Shown: positions 48,810 to 60,689 of the stretch, piece by piece
How positions within the stretch are numbered: position 1 is the stretch's first letter
How the letters are laid out: the number at the start of each line of letters is the position of its first letter
The notes under the pieces: model-generated
Databases searched by the model: none
What the model was told of the DNA's origin: nothing
What the model saw: the letters and a program-made list of their open reading frames with translations, nothing else
Translations under genes and position numbers: made by a program
Origin: Monosporascus cannonballus
Taxonomy: Eukaryota; Ascomycota; Sordariomycetes; Xylariales
DNA length: 64,000 nucleotides
Reading direction: 5' to 3'
Assembly (NCBI GenBank): GCA_004154925.1
Contig: QJNS01000091.1
Span: 211,154 to 275,153, forward strand

Positions 48810-49355
48810 TTAGCAGATAGTTCCATTCTCCCCGAGCATCGATATGATATCCACATACTGCGCGTCCTTGAACTTATGCGACATCCTAAGGCTGAAGTTC
48901 GAGTAATCGACCATACTCTCGAAATAGAATTGGAAGAACTCCGGACCCTTCCAGATGCATCGGTAATACTCGACGTTGTAGCCGTTGTCGTCACCATGTT
49001 CTTTCGTGACGCCGTCCCACTCCCAGGAATAGTGACACGAACCCGACTTATTGGCGTTTGGATTCTCCCAGGCGACTAAGATATTTAGTCAGAGTCTCTT
49101 CCTCAGCGAGACGTGTGTGCCCCTTTTCCTAGTGTACTTACACTCCATTGCGCACTCGAACTTAGGTTCTTCAGGGGCATCCTTCGTACAGTCGATGGAA
49201 AGGTCTGTAAGACTGAAGGGCTTGAAGTCGAACTGAGCTCGTATGATAATGTTTTCGAAGTTCCTTATCGCTGAAGGAGAGCCGTCTCCTGGACGAGGCG
49301 AGGGCAGGCCGACGGCTGTCGACATGATGACGCCGAAGACAGCGAGGAACAGCAT
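48810..49355 (-). CDS. Small secreted protein, candidate effector-type
   Basis: Exons 49355-49142 and 49075-48810 (intron 66 nt, GTAAGT..CTTAG) give 159 residues. The start MLFLAVFGVIMSTAVGLPSP is a signal peptide with likely cleavage after VG or thereabouts. The mature protein has five Cys (SIDC, KFEC, GSCHYSWEW, YRCIWKG and the terminal TIC) and is rich in Trp/Tyr/Phe near the middle (GPEFFQFYFESMVDYSNFS). The splice joins CAME-F-AWENPNANKSG; a reading without splicing ends soon after the donor. I do not recognise a family. It lies at the edge of the gene-poor stretch that extends to 55.7 kb. Confidence 0.75.
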
Positions 49356-52300
49356 TAGGGGCTAGGTCCTGGATCAAGGAATAGATGGGTGGATAGCTTA
49401 TCAGGATGCTCCTCGAAGCGACGTGGTATGGTCAGCTGTGTTACAGACTGGTTCTTGCGGTTGTGACTTAGGTCCAATTGTGAATGTTGAATATTGGAAA
49501 TTCAGGGGTGCTGCTGGCAAAGACTCCTGAGTATTCTATAGACCACCATGGTTTATATAGAGAAATAGACCGCTCCTCTTCGCTATTCACCGCCACGAGA
49601 GCGCGCGGATATCTGTGCTATAGCAGAGGTATGTGACGATCCACAAGCCTTGGTCTGAATGCTTCACAAGCTACATCGTTACCGTTCAACATCCACCAGT
49701 ATAAATGCAAGTAGCCGCGGTGCCTGCTGAAAACCCTTGCTCTACGTGGTACGGGGTCGATAAAAATTGATCCCTGCGACTTGCCCATATCTTTTTCCAA
49801 GGCTAACCGTAGAAGTTGGCGCGGTTCACTCAGTATTACATCTCGTTAACATACTGGACTCGGAGATGTCATGTCGTAGGCAGGACTTATAGACCTGTCC
49901 GTGCCCGGTGCACAAAGGTCCAAGAAATACTTGGACCCTAGAAATTCTAACAAATGTTCAGACAGACAAGTCGTTGGGGATATTTCTCGTCTCGGAGGAA
50001 AGGAGCTCGCGTGAGACTTCCTGATGCATGATGGCTTATATGAAGCTGCTGAACGATATCTCGAAATAGCAAGTATGTCTTTAATCAGTAGTACTTGTGC
50101 AGATCTATCATTTACTGGACCTATGTCGACTGTAAACAAGACCACATGGGAAACTATTGCTGTCTCGGTCCCGTAATAGACTAGAACCGAAGAGCAAGTA
50201 AAGGGGGTTCTGAGGCACTTGACAATTCCCTGCGAACAGTTCGGCAAAAGCATACTGTCTCAAGAATGCTCTAACTCCAGTTTCAATGGTTTGCATCATG
50301 CTGCTAGGTTAATGTCTCTCAATACGGCCGGTATTTGGTAGGGGTTGTGTTCGGGTAAGCTCTCTTGCCCGCGTTCTACGGACGCTGTTGAAGACAGGAA
50401 GCACAGAGCAAGACATATTGATGAAAGATGGAATTACGTCGTTCTCGCTAATTCTCCGATCGGTCAGAGAAGCCTGCTGCTTGCTATTCGGAGCGGCCAC
50501 CGCCCGTCCGCTTCACTCAATCGCATGGCACGAGACCGTGGCGAGCCGCTTCCAAGCCCTGGCTGCAGCCGGCTAGGTCTGACGCATGCATAGGGCTGGC
50601 CGTTCCGCTTTTGGTCACTCGATCATCCGTATTCAGCAGCAAAGGCAAACAACGAGCCGAAACCGGTGCCGCTCCGAATGGCACCTCGCATCTGTCTCAC
50701 CGGGGCGAATGCGTAAACCCTATTGATGAGGCTCGGCACCGTATATCTTTTCGATTCTGCTTCTGAGTTACACAAGAACTCAAGGGCTTGTCTGATTTCT
50801 CGGCGGATACCGAGGGCCATCTATCAAATAAGACGTTCGTTTACCTCCTCCTTTCCACAAGCTCACCTCCTTTTCGGCTCCTACGAGGCCGCTCCTTAGT
50901 CGATTTCAGTCGAAGGAAGACGAGAGACTGGAGACGGATGGTTGCTCACCGCAGGGCTGAGTTTGGCTAAAGAGATTCTGTGCCACAGGATTCCATATCT
51001 ACCGTCATGTGCCCTATGCTGGCATAATTCTAACATGTTGCCTGTTTGCCGCATAGACTTAGTATCCGAAGGACTATATTGACTTCCAATTGTCAGGGCC
51101 GTCACAGTAGAGCATGTCCTATGTCCTGCAGTGTCTCTGGACACACGTGGCTATGTTCTCTGCAGTCGCAAACCGTTACATCCGGGTTCAGGTGGCATGT
51201 CCTACGATGGGCTACTCTGGGGCTTAAATCAGTTGGCTGGCACTCTATACAACCACTTTAAAGGGTTCGGTGAGAATGTGTCGTTCTCTCCACGGACTTG
51301 ATCACTCTGCCCAGCTTGTGACGTGGAGCTTGGGGCGGAGTGCAACACCTTAAGGGGGCTTAGACTATGAGGAATGGTTTGTAGTAGAGGAAGAGAATGC
51401 TGTGGTTGACTATTAGTGTTCCATGGTTTGCAGAATTCGCCACAAGCACAGAATGAACGAGCAGTGACTCTACGATCGTGAAAGCAAACGCCAGCGCGCA
51501 GCGGCGGATGGTTCACATGTTAACTTGACCATATGCGGTCCTGTACAGGTCGCAATGTGATACTTCCAACTGGGCTATTGTAGCAAGTGTCAAGAAAAAA
51601 AGGGATCAAGTGGTGGCAGAATACATTGTGGAGGCACTTGAGAACCAGGGTGAGAATGACGGGTTAAACATCATGTTAACGTGTCTCGTCCTTCGTGTTA
51701 TAAGCTGTGCCGGCATATCCCCTATACATTAGGTATGGATGGATCAACGAATCTGCACTTACTTGTCCTCACACTTAACCTCTTATCATGATACATTGCT
51801 CTAGCCGCCAATCCACCACGCTCATACTGTCTGGACTGAGACTTGAGGTGATCAACAGCTCCCACTTCAGGCTCAGGAATATCATGCCCTGTGTGCTCTC
51901 GTAGGCTTCATATATATCTAACCTGTAAGTAGCAACGCTCTCAGTCGAGAACGACTCGGCTCGCTCCTAGACTCCAAAGGGGAGGTCTATCACCTGCATT
52001 CAGGGGCTACCAATGACGGCGTCTCTAAAGGCCTTGAGCTGGTATGGCTGCTATCCACTTTTGTGTATAGGCAACAGTGCTGGTATAATATACCCACACT
52101 TCTCACAGAAACTGGGCGCCGAACTAAAGTCGCTGCGAAGACGACTCTATCAATACTGATTCAACGCATCCTAAACTCTTATCTAGCTTGGCCCTTGTTA
52201 TTTGGTAGCAACTACCGTCATCACATTATCCTCCACGACCAAGTCATGCTTGAAATTTTTTTCGGTACGTGGTAATCTTGCTTTGGGAGGTATGGTAAGC

Positions 52301-52465
52301 TAATACGCCTACCCTAGTTTTGCCTCTGGTCTTGCGCTGCCCGATCGATGGAGTTGCTGCTTCAGGTTTCCATTTTCGACAATGCCTTCAGCGAATTTAC
52401 TGTCAAACTTCCCTGGCATACCTCTTGTTACAAGCCTGATTCAAAAACCGATCGACCCACAGGGC
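49356..52465. other. Gene-poor region, no supported gene
   Basis: Three kilobases of normal composition in which no frame exceeds about 135 codons and none shows a domain. No repeat structure was recognised by eye. Confidence 0.45.
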
Positions 52466-53211
52466 CTACTGGAGGTACATACCCCAAGAGTTACATTCAA
52501 GTAAGAAGGAGGTCGATCTAGATTGGATTATAAAACTGACTAGATCACTCCTATGTCTGCTTATGTCTCTCAGACTATCCGTCCCGGTCGCAGCTACTCT
52601 AAGTGGTTCCGTCATTAGTTGCAGACTGAGTATCGTTAAGAGTTCAGTGAGGTGAAATTCACCTTGGATACGAACACTCCTGAACGTCTTGCCGCGGAAA
52701 TATAAGAGTGAGTGGCCGAAATCAAGCAAACCCAAGATAATGCTCTTGTTGACCATCCACTCGTCCTGCCGCTTCTTGAATTCAGCAATCATGGACTCAA
52801 CGACGTCCAGGCATAAGTGGTTTTCAGATTCGTAACCAAAGGCGCTGCCTCTATTTTGAATCAAGGCCTGAAATATGACGATGCGCTCCGATGGGTTGTC
52901 TGATTCCGGGACTGAGCGACCTGCCCATGGAAATCCAACCGCGTGGCTGCCATCGGCACCGACCCATGGTCGAACACCTCACCGCTGAAGTATTCCTCCA
53001 AGACACGGCGGCAATCTGCCCACCACCTGGCTAAAGTAGCCTGGGATGGCCAAGAGCCAGCTAACGCAGGGACGCGAGAGTGTAACTTGACAATGACCCC
53101 GAGTACCCGTAACTTCCTCCGATGTTCCGAGCACAAATCTTTGAGGCTCTCCACTTGTAGGTTTCGCGGCCCATGGCCCAGAACGACGGGGGGCGGTGAC
53201 ACAATAAGCAC
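52466..53211 (-). CDS. Hypothetical protein, possibly a gene fragment
   Basis: A minus-strand model joins 53211-52998 to about 52935-52466 across a 62-nt intron (GTGAGG..GGGCAG at 52936-52997). It reads WWADCRRVLEEYFSG, then RSVPESDNPSERIVIFQALI, then CLDVVESMIAEFKKRQDEW and ILGLLDFGHSLLYFRGKTF. The text looks protein-like (amphipathic helices, mixed composition) but I recognise no family, and the start (MLIVSPPPVV) is weak. Another intron may begin after VRIQ. It could be a decayed gene. Confidence 0.35.
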
Positions 53212-55752
53212 GCCACTGATTTTGACAGCTAACAGCTTTTATATGAATGGTCGCCTCCCGGGAGGCGGCAAAGTGGTGGAGGCAGTTGGATAGTTTGATC
53301 TGAAGTTGGGTTGGATCCGTCGAGGGAAGGACGTAGCTTTGCAGTGTTTGAGATCGAGCCTCGAAGGTCCCTTAGCCATACCTGTCGAACACTCATTGTG
53401 AAGGTTACTGGCTGCAGGTACAATCAGCAATCATGAAGCGATCATGAAAATAAGGAGAGGAACACGATAATCCTCAGGCTAGGAAGCAGGCGCTCCTCAA
53501 GGTCTCGCCACCCCTCACGTCTCACAATACATGTATCAATTTCTATCTTGCCCTGTACTTATGAGCTGTTCGGCGAGAAACCCATCCACTGTAGGGGGTT
53601 TGACAATGCATTTCATTTCTTTTCCGCTTTGCTTATTCTACTGGGCTCATACGGAAGCGGCGGCTTGGCGTGAGTCCGAATACGCTCTAAGGCATCCCCA
53701 CCGTTTTGCGTGTGTCCGCTAGCAAGCCGCGTCTTCCATTCGAAAAGTATGTAGCGAACTCACGGAAGGAACTGTCATTTATGGAAGAGATTTTACCCTA
53801 TGGGGAGGACTACCGGGTCTTTTACATCGTCAGAGCATTGTATGTTTGATAAGTTAGGAGTGCCAAACTACTTACAAGATGCACTAAGACCAAAACCCGT
53901 CCAGGCCTTGATCACGTCGCAAACACATATTCCAGGTACGGAACTGCAGCTTGCAGCTCTATCGGAGTCATGACTAAAAGCGTTGGTAAGGGGCGAGCTA
54001 GTTGTTCCTCGTGGGGACAGCATTATTGGGCGTCTCCTCAGTGGCGTCAGCAATGCTCCGAGATATGATAGGCAGGAGCTCGAGAGAAGAAACGGTGCCG
54101 CAGCCATGTCCATCTATTGAATCTGATGGGGAGATCACGTTACCACTTAAACGCATTTGATGAGATTCATAGCAGATCAAAACCTTGAAAAACGGGGCCA
54201 CTAAGGCTGCAAGGAAAACTTGGCTGGGCTGCCGTCACTCTAGCAGGGCACCCCGCCAAAAAAAAAGTGCTATTAATAGCGCAATACAGGGAAGCTAGCG
54301 CCCAGAGCCCACCCAAGGCCTTATCACTGGCCAGGGTTAGAAGGACCCTTGTCTGATTTCCTGCTGAAACATCTGCGCATAATCATAAGCTCCGTAACTA
54401 CGGCCGCTGATTTTATGTTGCGGTAGCCATCAGCTGCATTATTCCTCCGAGTTTGTCATTTATTTGTAACCCCTAAGTGATGCGAGTAATGCAAAGGTGA
54501 GATTTATTGAACAACATTGAATGGGGGAAGGAGACATAGCCAATGGCACTCGCTCTATAGGGGTGTCCAGATGAAAGCTTATTGACGACTACGTCCCCCT
54601 CCTGCTGTTGACAACATCAGGGCTATAATCCTTCCCGCATTCAATTTGAGTTGAGGTTGCATTGCATGTTGAAAGTTGATCTTTTCGTCCTGTAGCTTTA
54701 TTAGTATGAACTTTCCATACCGCCACGCACTCATCGCAACCACACTGCGCAGGGTGACTCTTTTAACAGGCTGTGATGAGCCCTGCGTTTGTCTATATGT
54801 TTTCCTGCGGAGTCGGCAAAGCAACAGGTGTATTGCTATAATAAATCTCGGTAAGGATGCAGGCAATGCCAAAGAGTTGCGGGAAGAACCTGACGCTAGT
54901 ACCAATGTCCTTCCTGAATTGGGAGTAAACAGCCTGACAACGGCGAAAATCGTTAGAGTGAGAAGCAGCAGTCTAAGCTATAGCAAGCAGCCCTATCGCG
55001 GTTTATCACACACCTGCTGACAATCTTCCCACTTACAACACCATTTTCTGAGTCGCCATTTCGAGACGATATCGGAGAATCAACCGGCCCTAATAACCTA
55101 CCTAGGCAATTAAAAAGCATTTCGGGTTCTTGACTGGCAGTCATCATCGTCGAGTAGCTTCATCTTTGTGTTACTGTTACTAGGTGTCGCTCAACCAAAC
55201 GGAAGCAACATTGGACATTGGATGGAAGTCCTTTTGATACCACGTGTATAGACCGAACATGGAATAGCTCAGCTACCTCTCCTTTTTGCACCAGCAGATC
55301 AGCCAACCAACCAACACCTAAACCTACTAGAGAGAGTGAGAATACCCTTTGTCGTCGTGCAAGGCAGATACCTAACCTAGAACTAAGCCAATTCCCACAA
55401 CTCTATCCCTTATTACCTTGACTGGACGGGTCACTTTGGGTCATCTATCTCTTGCAGCTCGCAGGTTTCTGTCGGGCACTTTTAGCATAGCCCCTCTTGA
55501 AGGCAACTTTTACCCCCGTCCAGAGTTGATTATCCTGCGGCAAGAAGATCCAGCGCGACTAAAAGGAACAGAGACGCAGACATCCTTGTTCTTGCTTTCC
55601 GACTTAGTTGCATGTGCTTGCTTGGGTGCTTGCTTTTGCATCTGCTTGCTGCCGAACTACCTTTACATACATTCTTTGTTGTCTCGCGACAGACATAGGT
55701 ATAACAAAAGGAGAAAGCCACCCGTTTGACTAGATTGAGATAATAATCAATA
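53212..55752. other. Intergenic; right part is the probable promoter of the Gln-rich protein gene
   Basis: No supported gene. Short frames near 53868-54201 (minus) and 54579-55020 lack domains and overlap each other. Confidence 0.45.
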
Positions 55753-58700
55753 ATGCCCTCATTCAGCCGCCTAACAAGACATAGTAACCGGTCACAGCAC
55801 AACTTGGAACAACAGCAGCAGCAACCGTATCAGCAACAGCAACAGCAGCAACCACCACCACAACCTCCACAATCAGCGCAACAGCAGCAGCATTACCACC
55901 ATCAGCAGCGCCAGCACCAGCACCAGCACTCACGCCAGCAACAATCAGCGAGCAGTAGTGGCGGTCCTGCTGCGCCCCATCCGGCTCCTTTTACGGCAAC
56001 CGAAGGTTGTAGTGGAACTGCAACTGGACTTGCGATATCCGGCGAGCTAGAAACGCCTGGTACCGGGCCGGGCAGTGGTGTGTCTAACACATTCCCATCA
56101 GCCTCGTCCACTAGCTTCAGCACTGGCGACCGTGATTCCTTTCAGATCGACGCGACCCAGCAGCCGGCACAACAACAAACAGGGGCGCGATCACGATCAC
56201 GATCACAATCACAATCCATAAAACAAAGGAATCGTCTGTCGCAACACCTCTTCACCACCAACCCCCACAACAACACCCCAGGTGCGCAAGACTTTCAAGG
56301 CGGCCCCCAGGAACCGTTCGGAAGTACAAACCCGAGCGCACCATCTTCTAATTTACCTCCCGGTGCATGTGCAGGTACTGCAGCTACTCAGCTACAGCAG
56401 CAGCAATATCACCACAGCCCCGTACCCCTCAATCAACCCACCTCCAACACCAATAGCAACACCAGCACCGCCGCCGCTTACACCACCCCGCGACAACAGC
56501 AGCAGCAGCAGCAAGATCAACAACGCCAGCACCAGCACCAGCACCAGCACCAGCATCAGCAACAATTACCACTACCGCTCAAGTCCGGGCCTGGTGATAA
56601 CTTTGCTGAATTAGTAGCGCGCTCACAGTCCGCACGCCAATCACAGCCACAAGTGTCTCCAATTCAGACTCAACTCCCTCGCGGTGTACCTGGTGCCTCC
56701 GTCGAAAGTCTGCCCCAGAGTGCCCACCTCCCTTCTCCCATCCTTCCTCAGGGCAGCAGCCAAACGGCCCCCACAGAGCAGAAGCGATCAGCGCCGGTCC
56801 GATTGTTCAAGACCCTTGTTGCTCGCGCTTCGCAACATCAGCAGCAGAATTCTTACGACAATACTGCCGGCTTGGCCCGCAGACCGTCCAAGCGACACAG
56901 CAATCTATCTCCAGTCAGGAGAGATCTGTCCCAGATTTCTTTCGAAGAGACCCTCCCCGACTGGCAGGCGCAGGGCTCGCATCAACCGTCACCGCTCCAA
57001 GGTGCGGGAGAAGCTGACGAGCATTATCTCATTGGTCGCTCCAACCAAGACGCCCTCTCTCAGAATTCGCCATATTCCCAGAACTCCTCCATTAGACACG
57101 TACCCACCGACGTTGACTCCTCACCATACGGTCAGTCGGACCAACAGCGACTCCAACTGTACGGGCAAATCGCTGCTGACCCCTCTCAAGCTCGATATCA
57201 ATACGTGCATCCAGACGCACAGTACCAGTCGAGCAATCGACAGTCCCCATACGCGGGGCAATTAAGTACATCGAGCTCTCAGCTGACCAACGCGGAGACC
57301 GTGTCGCAGCTGTCATATGAGTCGCCCATTGTTGACTCGGATCACCAAGCCAACGCACAGTCTTCACAACAAGCATCCCCCGCCGTCGGCTACGGACAGC
57401 AAGAACTGCTAACGCACCAGAATCAACAGCAAGTTGCATCTTCGGCAACGCAATCCCAAACTATGGCCCCGCCGCCTACAGGACCTGGATCCAACCGCAG
57501 ACCTGGTGACAATAAAGACCAGCTGCGGGCTAGTGCCGTCGAACCTCCCTCTGGACCTCCTCCTAACTACAGACATAGCCAATCACAGCTGGGCGGTATG
57601 AACAATCTGCCGCCCACTCCTGGCGCTCTTCCGAGCAACCAGAGTTTCCGCACCAGCACGGTCGGGGACAGACAGCAGTTTGACGGATCAAGCCAAGAAG
57701 CCGGCCGGAACAGCCCCCAGCCGTCGACGGGAGAGGGGGGGTCAGATCCAGATAAGCAATTCAAAGACTTGTGTATGGCACACCTGCTATCACTGAAAGA
57801 CAACATACTCACCCGAAATCCAGTAACGAAATACAAAAACGTCAAGAGACTCTACTTCGACGGAAAGACACATGTCGAGCAACTAACTGCTCAAGTAGAG
57901 CAGTTGCAGAACGCAGTTGCGAACCAACGAATATCGCAGTCGAGAACAGCCTTGGATGACAACGAGTACTCAACGCGTTTCAACCGGCTGAACGGTGCCA
58001 TCAACAATCTTGCCTTCAACATTCGCAAAGATTGGCGCACATTGCCGGAGTGGATCGAGAACTATGTTAGTCCGGACGCCATTAAGACGGGCAAGCAAGA
58101 GATGACGGCCGTCGGACGGGCCGTCATTATCCGATGGATAGTGGACGAGGTCTTCAATAAGTGCTTTCACCCCGGCCTTGACATCAACCTGAGCAGTCAA
58201 CTCAAGGTGATTGAGCAGAACATTCGTAAATTCTCATACACGCTGAACAGCCAGGAAGAGTATGAAGCATTGACGGCTAAGGTGGTTAACTGGCGGATGG
58301 CTACGTTGGAGGGTCTTCAGCATGTGCTACAGGCGCCAGAGAGCAACGACTACCGGGCTGACTTCACAAAGATGGTAGCGACGAACCTTACGGCAGCACT
58401 ATACAAGCACCTAAGCGACCCGCCGCCGGCGGGCGTTGATGGGAGCGCATCCATGATTATTGAACTAGCAGTAGGGATTGCGGCGAACCTGCCGCTGGAG
58501 AGCCGAGACGTGGCCATCACTTACCCCTTACCCGGAGACCCGATACAGCCAGAACTCATGGACCCGGAGAAGACGGGCCTGCCTCCTCTAGCGGAGTACG
58601 CAGACGCCGCCGAAGAGAGTGGCAAGGACGGCGACAAAGCGTCGAAACGGGACAAAACAAAGAGTGGTATGTTGACAATGCTTACCGGCGCACCGCATGC

Positions 58701-58863
58701 GGCGGGTAGAAAAGGTAGCACGGCTTCGGTACTTACTGACACGACAACAACGTCGACAGCACCGCCCAAAGACCCCAACAAGGTTCGGTTCGCCGGCTTC
58801 TGCGTGGTTGAAGTTAGAGGACGACAGGTACTGGTGAAGGCACCCGTGTGGACTTTAGCATAG
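55753..58863 (+). CDS. Gln-rich conserved fungal protein with C-terminal helical domain, function unknown
   Basis: A single exon of 1,036 residues. The first two thirds are disordered and rich in Gln, Ser and Pro, with runs of CAG/CAA (residues about 19-65 and 249-275, including a His/Gln stretch) and an RSRSRSQSQS motif. Residues about 670-930 form a folded helical domain: KQFKDLCMAHLLSLKDNILT, a coiled coil (TAQVEQLQNAVANQ), then FNIRKDWRTLPEWIENYVSP and RAVIIRWIVDEVFNKCFHPG. The C-terminus ends VRFAGFCVVEVRGRQVLVKA. I recognise the type as a conserved protein of filamentous ascomycetes without assigned function. The start is the first Met after an in-frame stop, right at MPSFSRLTRHSNRSQHN. 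Confidence 0.85.
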   Translation: MPSFSRLTRHSNRSQHNLEQQQQQPYQQQQQQQPPPQPPQSAQQQQHYHHQQRQHQHQHSRQQQSASSSGGPAAPHPAPFTATEGCSGTATGLAISGELETPGTGPGSGVSNTFPSASSTSFSTGDRDSFQIDATQQPAQQQTGARSRSRSQSQSIKQRNRLSQHLFTTNPHNNTPGAQDFQGGPQEPFGSTNPSAPSSNLPPGACAGTAATQLQQQQYHHSPVPLNQPTSNTNSNTSTAAAYTTPRQQQQQQQDQQRQHQHQHQHQHQQQLPLPLKSGPGDNFAELVARSQSARQSQPQVSPIQTQLPRGVPGASVESLPQSAHLPSPILPQGSSQTAPTEQKRSAPVRLFKTLVARASQHQQQNSYDNTAGLARRPSKRHSNLSPVRRDLSQISFEETLPDWQAQGSHQPSPLQGAGEADEHYLIGRSNQDALSQNSPYSQNSSIRHVPTDVDSSPYGQSDQQRLQLYGQIAADPSQARYQYVHPDAQYQSSNRQSPYAGQLSTSSSQLTNAETVSQLSYESPIVDSDHQANAQSSQQASPAVGYGQQELLTHQNQQQVASSATQSQTMAPPPTGPGSNRRPGDNKDQLRASAVEPPSGPPPNYRHSQSQLGGMNNLPPTPGALPSNQSFRTSTVGDRQQFDGSSQEAGRNSPQPSTGEGGSDPDKQFKDLCMAHLLSLKDNILTRNPVTKYKNVKRLYFDGKTHVEQLTAQVEQLQNAVANQRISQSRTALDDNEYSTRFNRLNGAINNLAFNIRKDWRTLPEWIENYVSPDAIKTGKQEMTAVGRAVIIRWIVDEVFNKCFHPGLDINLSSQLKVIEQNIRKFSYTLNSQEEYEALTAKVVNWRMATLEGLQHVLQAPESNDYRADFTKMVATNLTAALYKHLSDPPPAGVDGSASMIIELAVGIAANLPLESRDVAITYPLPGDPIQPELMDPEKTGLPPLAEYADAAEESGKDGDKASKRDKTKSGMLTMLTGAPHAAGRKGSTASVLTDTTTTSTAPPKDPNKVRFAGFCVVEVRGRQVLVKAPVWTLA

Positions 58864-59522
58864 TCTCTCTGGGGTCTCCGGATATCGACTAGGCGACCGA
58901 GGATATGTTCTGGCTGTGCATGCCGATACGGCGGAGGAAGACGCGCACGCCCAAGGGGTTACCGGTTCTTTATTCTTGAGGATGTGGATGTTCTTCTAGT
59001 GATGTCATGGCGGGGAACTGCTACATGATGGGCAGAACTCCCACGGAATGGGGGTGGAGGGATATAGGGCAAGGTATTGGGGGCTTCCTTTCTTCCTGCT
59101 ATCGTACCACCACCTACTCTCTGTCCGAGAGATGAGAGACGAAAAAGAGATTAAAGCCTAGATATACCCCTTCGCAACAGAGTTCTTTTCGGCTATGCTC
59201 GAGTATAGAGAAACTTTTGAGGGGTGATAGTATCCCGACTCACAACGCAGCAAGGAACTTACACCGCCTGCCGGAATCGTTTCTGCCAAAGTGCCCCTCC
59301 ATTGAGCTCCGCTGAAACTCTACACATCCCACTTATTACTCATACAGTTTGTGAGCCGTAGTGTATATAACCTTCACGATATATGGCCGTAGTTGAACAT
59401 CACCTCGAGTGGCGATTGGCGTAGAAACCGCATATGCCAGGGGCCGCCTAAAATAAACCCCGCGACTCCATCCGACCGACCTCTTCATCCTGGCCACCTC
59501 AAAAGCCCAAATAACCACCACC
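58864..59522. other. Intergenic, no gene seen
   Basis: Holds the 3' end of the Gln-rich protein gene and the promoter of the methyltransferase gene. Confidence 0.5.
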
Positions 59523-60689
59523 ATGTCGGCGGCTCCCATGCAAGACGGGGCCGGCGCAAGCCCCTCCGGCAAGCCAACCCACCTCGAACCCTCGGAGCTG
59601 GGCACGAAAGAATAGTCCGTACATCTTGTCCCCCGTCCTGTCCGCCCCCCGTTCCTGCGCCGCCAAGTGGGGGAATCCCCAGCAATTATTTTATGCAATG
59701 CAGTATTGCAGCGCATCGTAGCCGGCGCTAACGTAAACCCCCCCCCCCTCCCGCGGGGGGCGGTGGGGAAAAACAGCTGGGACGACCTCTACGACCGCGA
59801 GATGCGGAACCACGCGCACGACCCGTCCGACACGGGGACGGTCTGGTTCGACGACTCGGACGCCGAGGCCCGCGTGATCGAGTTCCTCCTGGGGTCCGAG
59901 CCCGAGCTGCCGGCGGAAGCGGGCCCGGGCCCGGAGCCGGGCCGGGACGGGCGGCCGGGCGCCTCGTCGTTCCTCGACCTCGGCACCGGCAACGGGTCCC
60001 TGCTCTTCGGGCTCCGCGACGCCGGATGCGCCGCCGCCCGCATGCTCGGCGTCGACTACAGCGCGCGCAGCGTCGAGTTCGCGCGGCGCATCGCGGCGGC
60101 GCGGGCCGCGGGGCGCCGGGCCGGGGACGGGGAGGGGGACCACGACGGGGGAGAACATCAACAACAAGAAGAAGAAGAGGAGGAGGAGGAGGAGGAGGAG
60201 GAGGAGGAGGAGCGGGAGGTAGAGTTCCGGCTCCACGACATCCTCCGCGACGACCCCCGGAGCCTGCTCACGGGCGCCCAGGAGGCCGGCTGGGACGTGG
60301 TGCTCGACAAGGGCACCTTCGACGCGATATCGCTGGCGGCGGAGGAGGGCGGCGCGGGGGAGGAGAGCCGGGCCGAGAGCGCGGGGAGGGGTGCGGCGAC
60401 GAGGAGGGCCTGCGAGGCGTACCCGCGCAGGGTCCTGCCGCTCGTGCGACCCGGCGGCCTGTTCCTCGTCACGAGCTGCAACTGGACCGAGGACGAGCTG
60501 CGGCGCTGGTTCCTCGGGGACGACGCCGTCGTTACCTCTACCACCGCTGCTGCTGCCACCGGTACGGAGGGGAGGGAGGAATGGGGATTCGAGCAGGTCG
60601 GTAGGGTGGAGTACCCGAGTTTCAGCTTCGGCGGCGTCAAGGGGCAGACGATAAGTACGCTGTGCTTCCGGAAGGTGAGGAGACCATGA
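59523..60689 (+). CDS. efm4: EFM4-type protein-lysine N-methyltransferase
   Basis: Efm4 (METTL10 in animals) trimethylates a lysine of translation elongation factor eEF1A, using S-adenosylmethionine. Exons 59523-59614 and 59777-60689 give 334 residues. The first exon reads MSAAPMQDGAGASPSGKP and HLEPSELGTKE, and the splice creates EY-WDDLYDREM, the family's opening block. The SAM motif I is FLDLGTGNGSLLFGL; LGVDYSARSVEFAR follows, then WDVVLDKGTFDAISL (motif post-I/IV) and GGLFLVTSCNWTEDEL. Yeast Efm4 is about 257 residues; the excess is mainly an acidic insert with fifteen or so Glu in a row (GAG repeat, 60166-60212) plus other low-complexity inserts. The intron is 162 nt (GTCCGT..AACAG); the frame open through its 3' part (from 59667) is not the true start. 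Confidence 0.92.
60166..60212. repeat. GAG/GAA trinucleotide repeat coding for poly-Glu in efm4
   Basis: About fifteen consecutive Glu codons inside the methyltransferase domain, between the strand after motif I and FRLHDILRDD. Confidence 0.95.

Noticed and set aside
48434..48997. Minus-strand frame of 187 codons
   Set aside because: The part from 48810 is a wrong-frame reading of the small secreted protein; Ser/Arg-rich text with no domain.
59667..59776. Upstream in-frame start of efm4 at 59667 (MGESPAIILC)
   Set aside because: This stretch is intron; splicing from 59614 to 59777 gives the conserved GTKEYWDDLY block.
60026..60604. Plus-strand Arg/Gly-rich frame of 192 codons
   Set aside because: Shifted frame of efm4 in very GC-rich sequence; the Gly run is the GAG repeat read out of frame.
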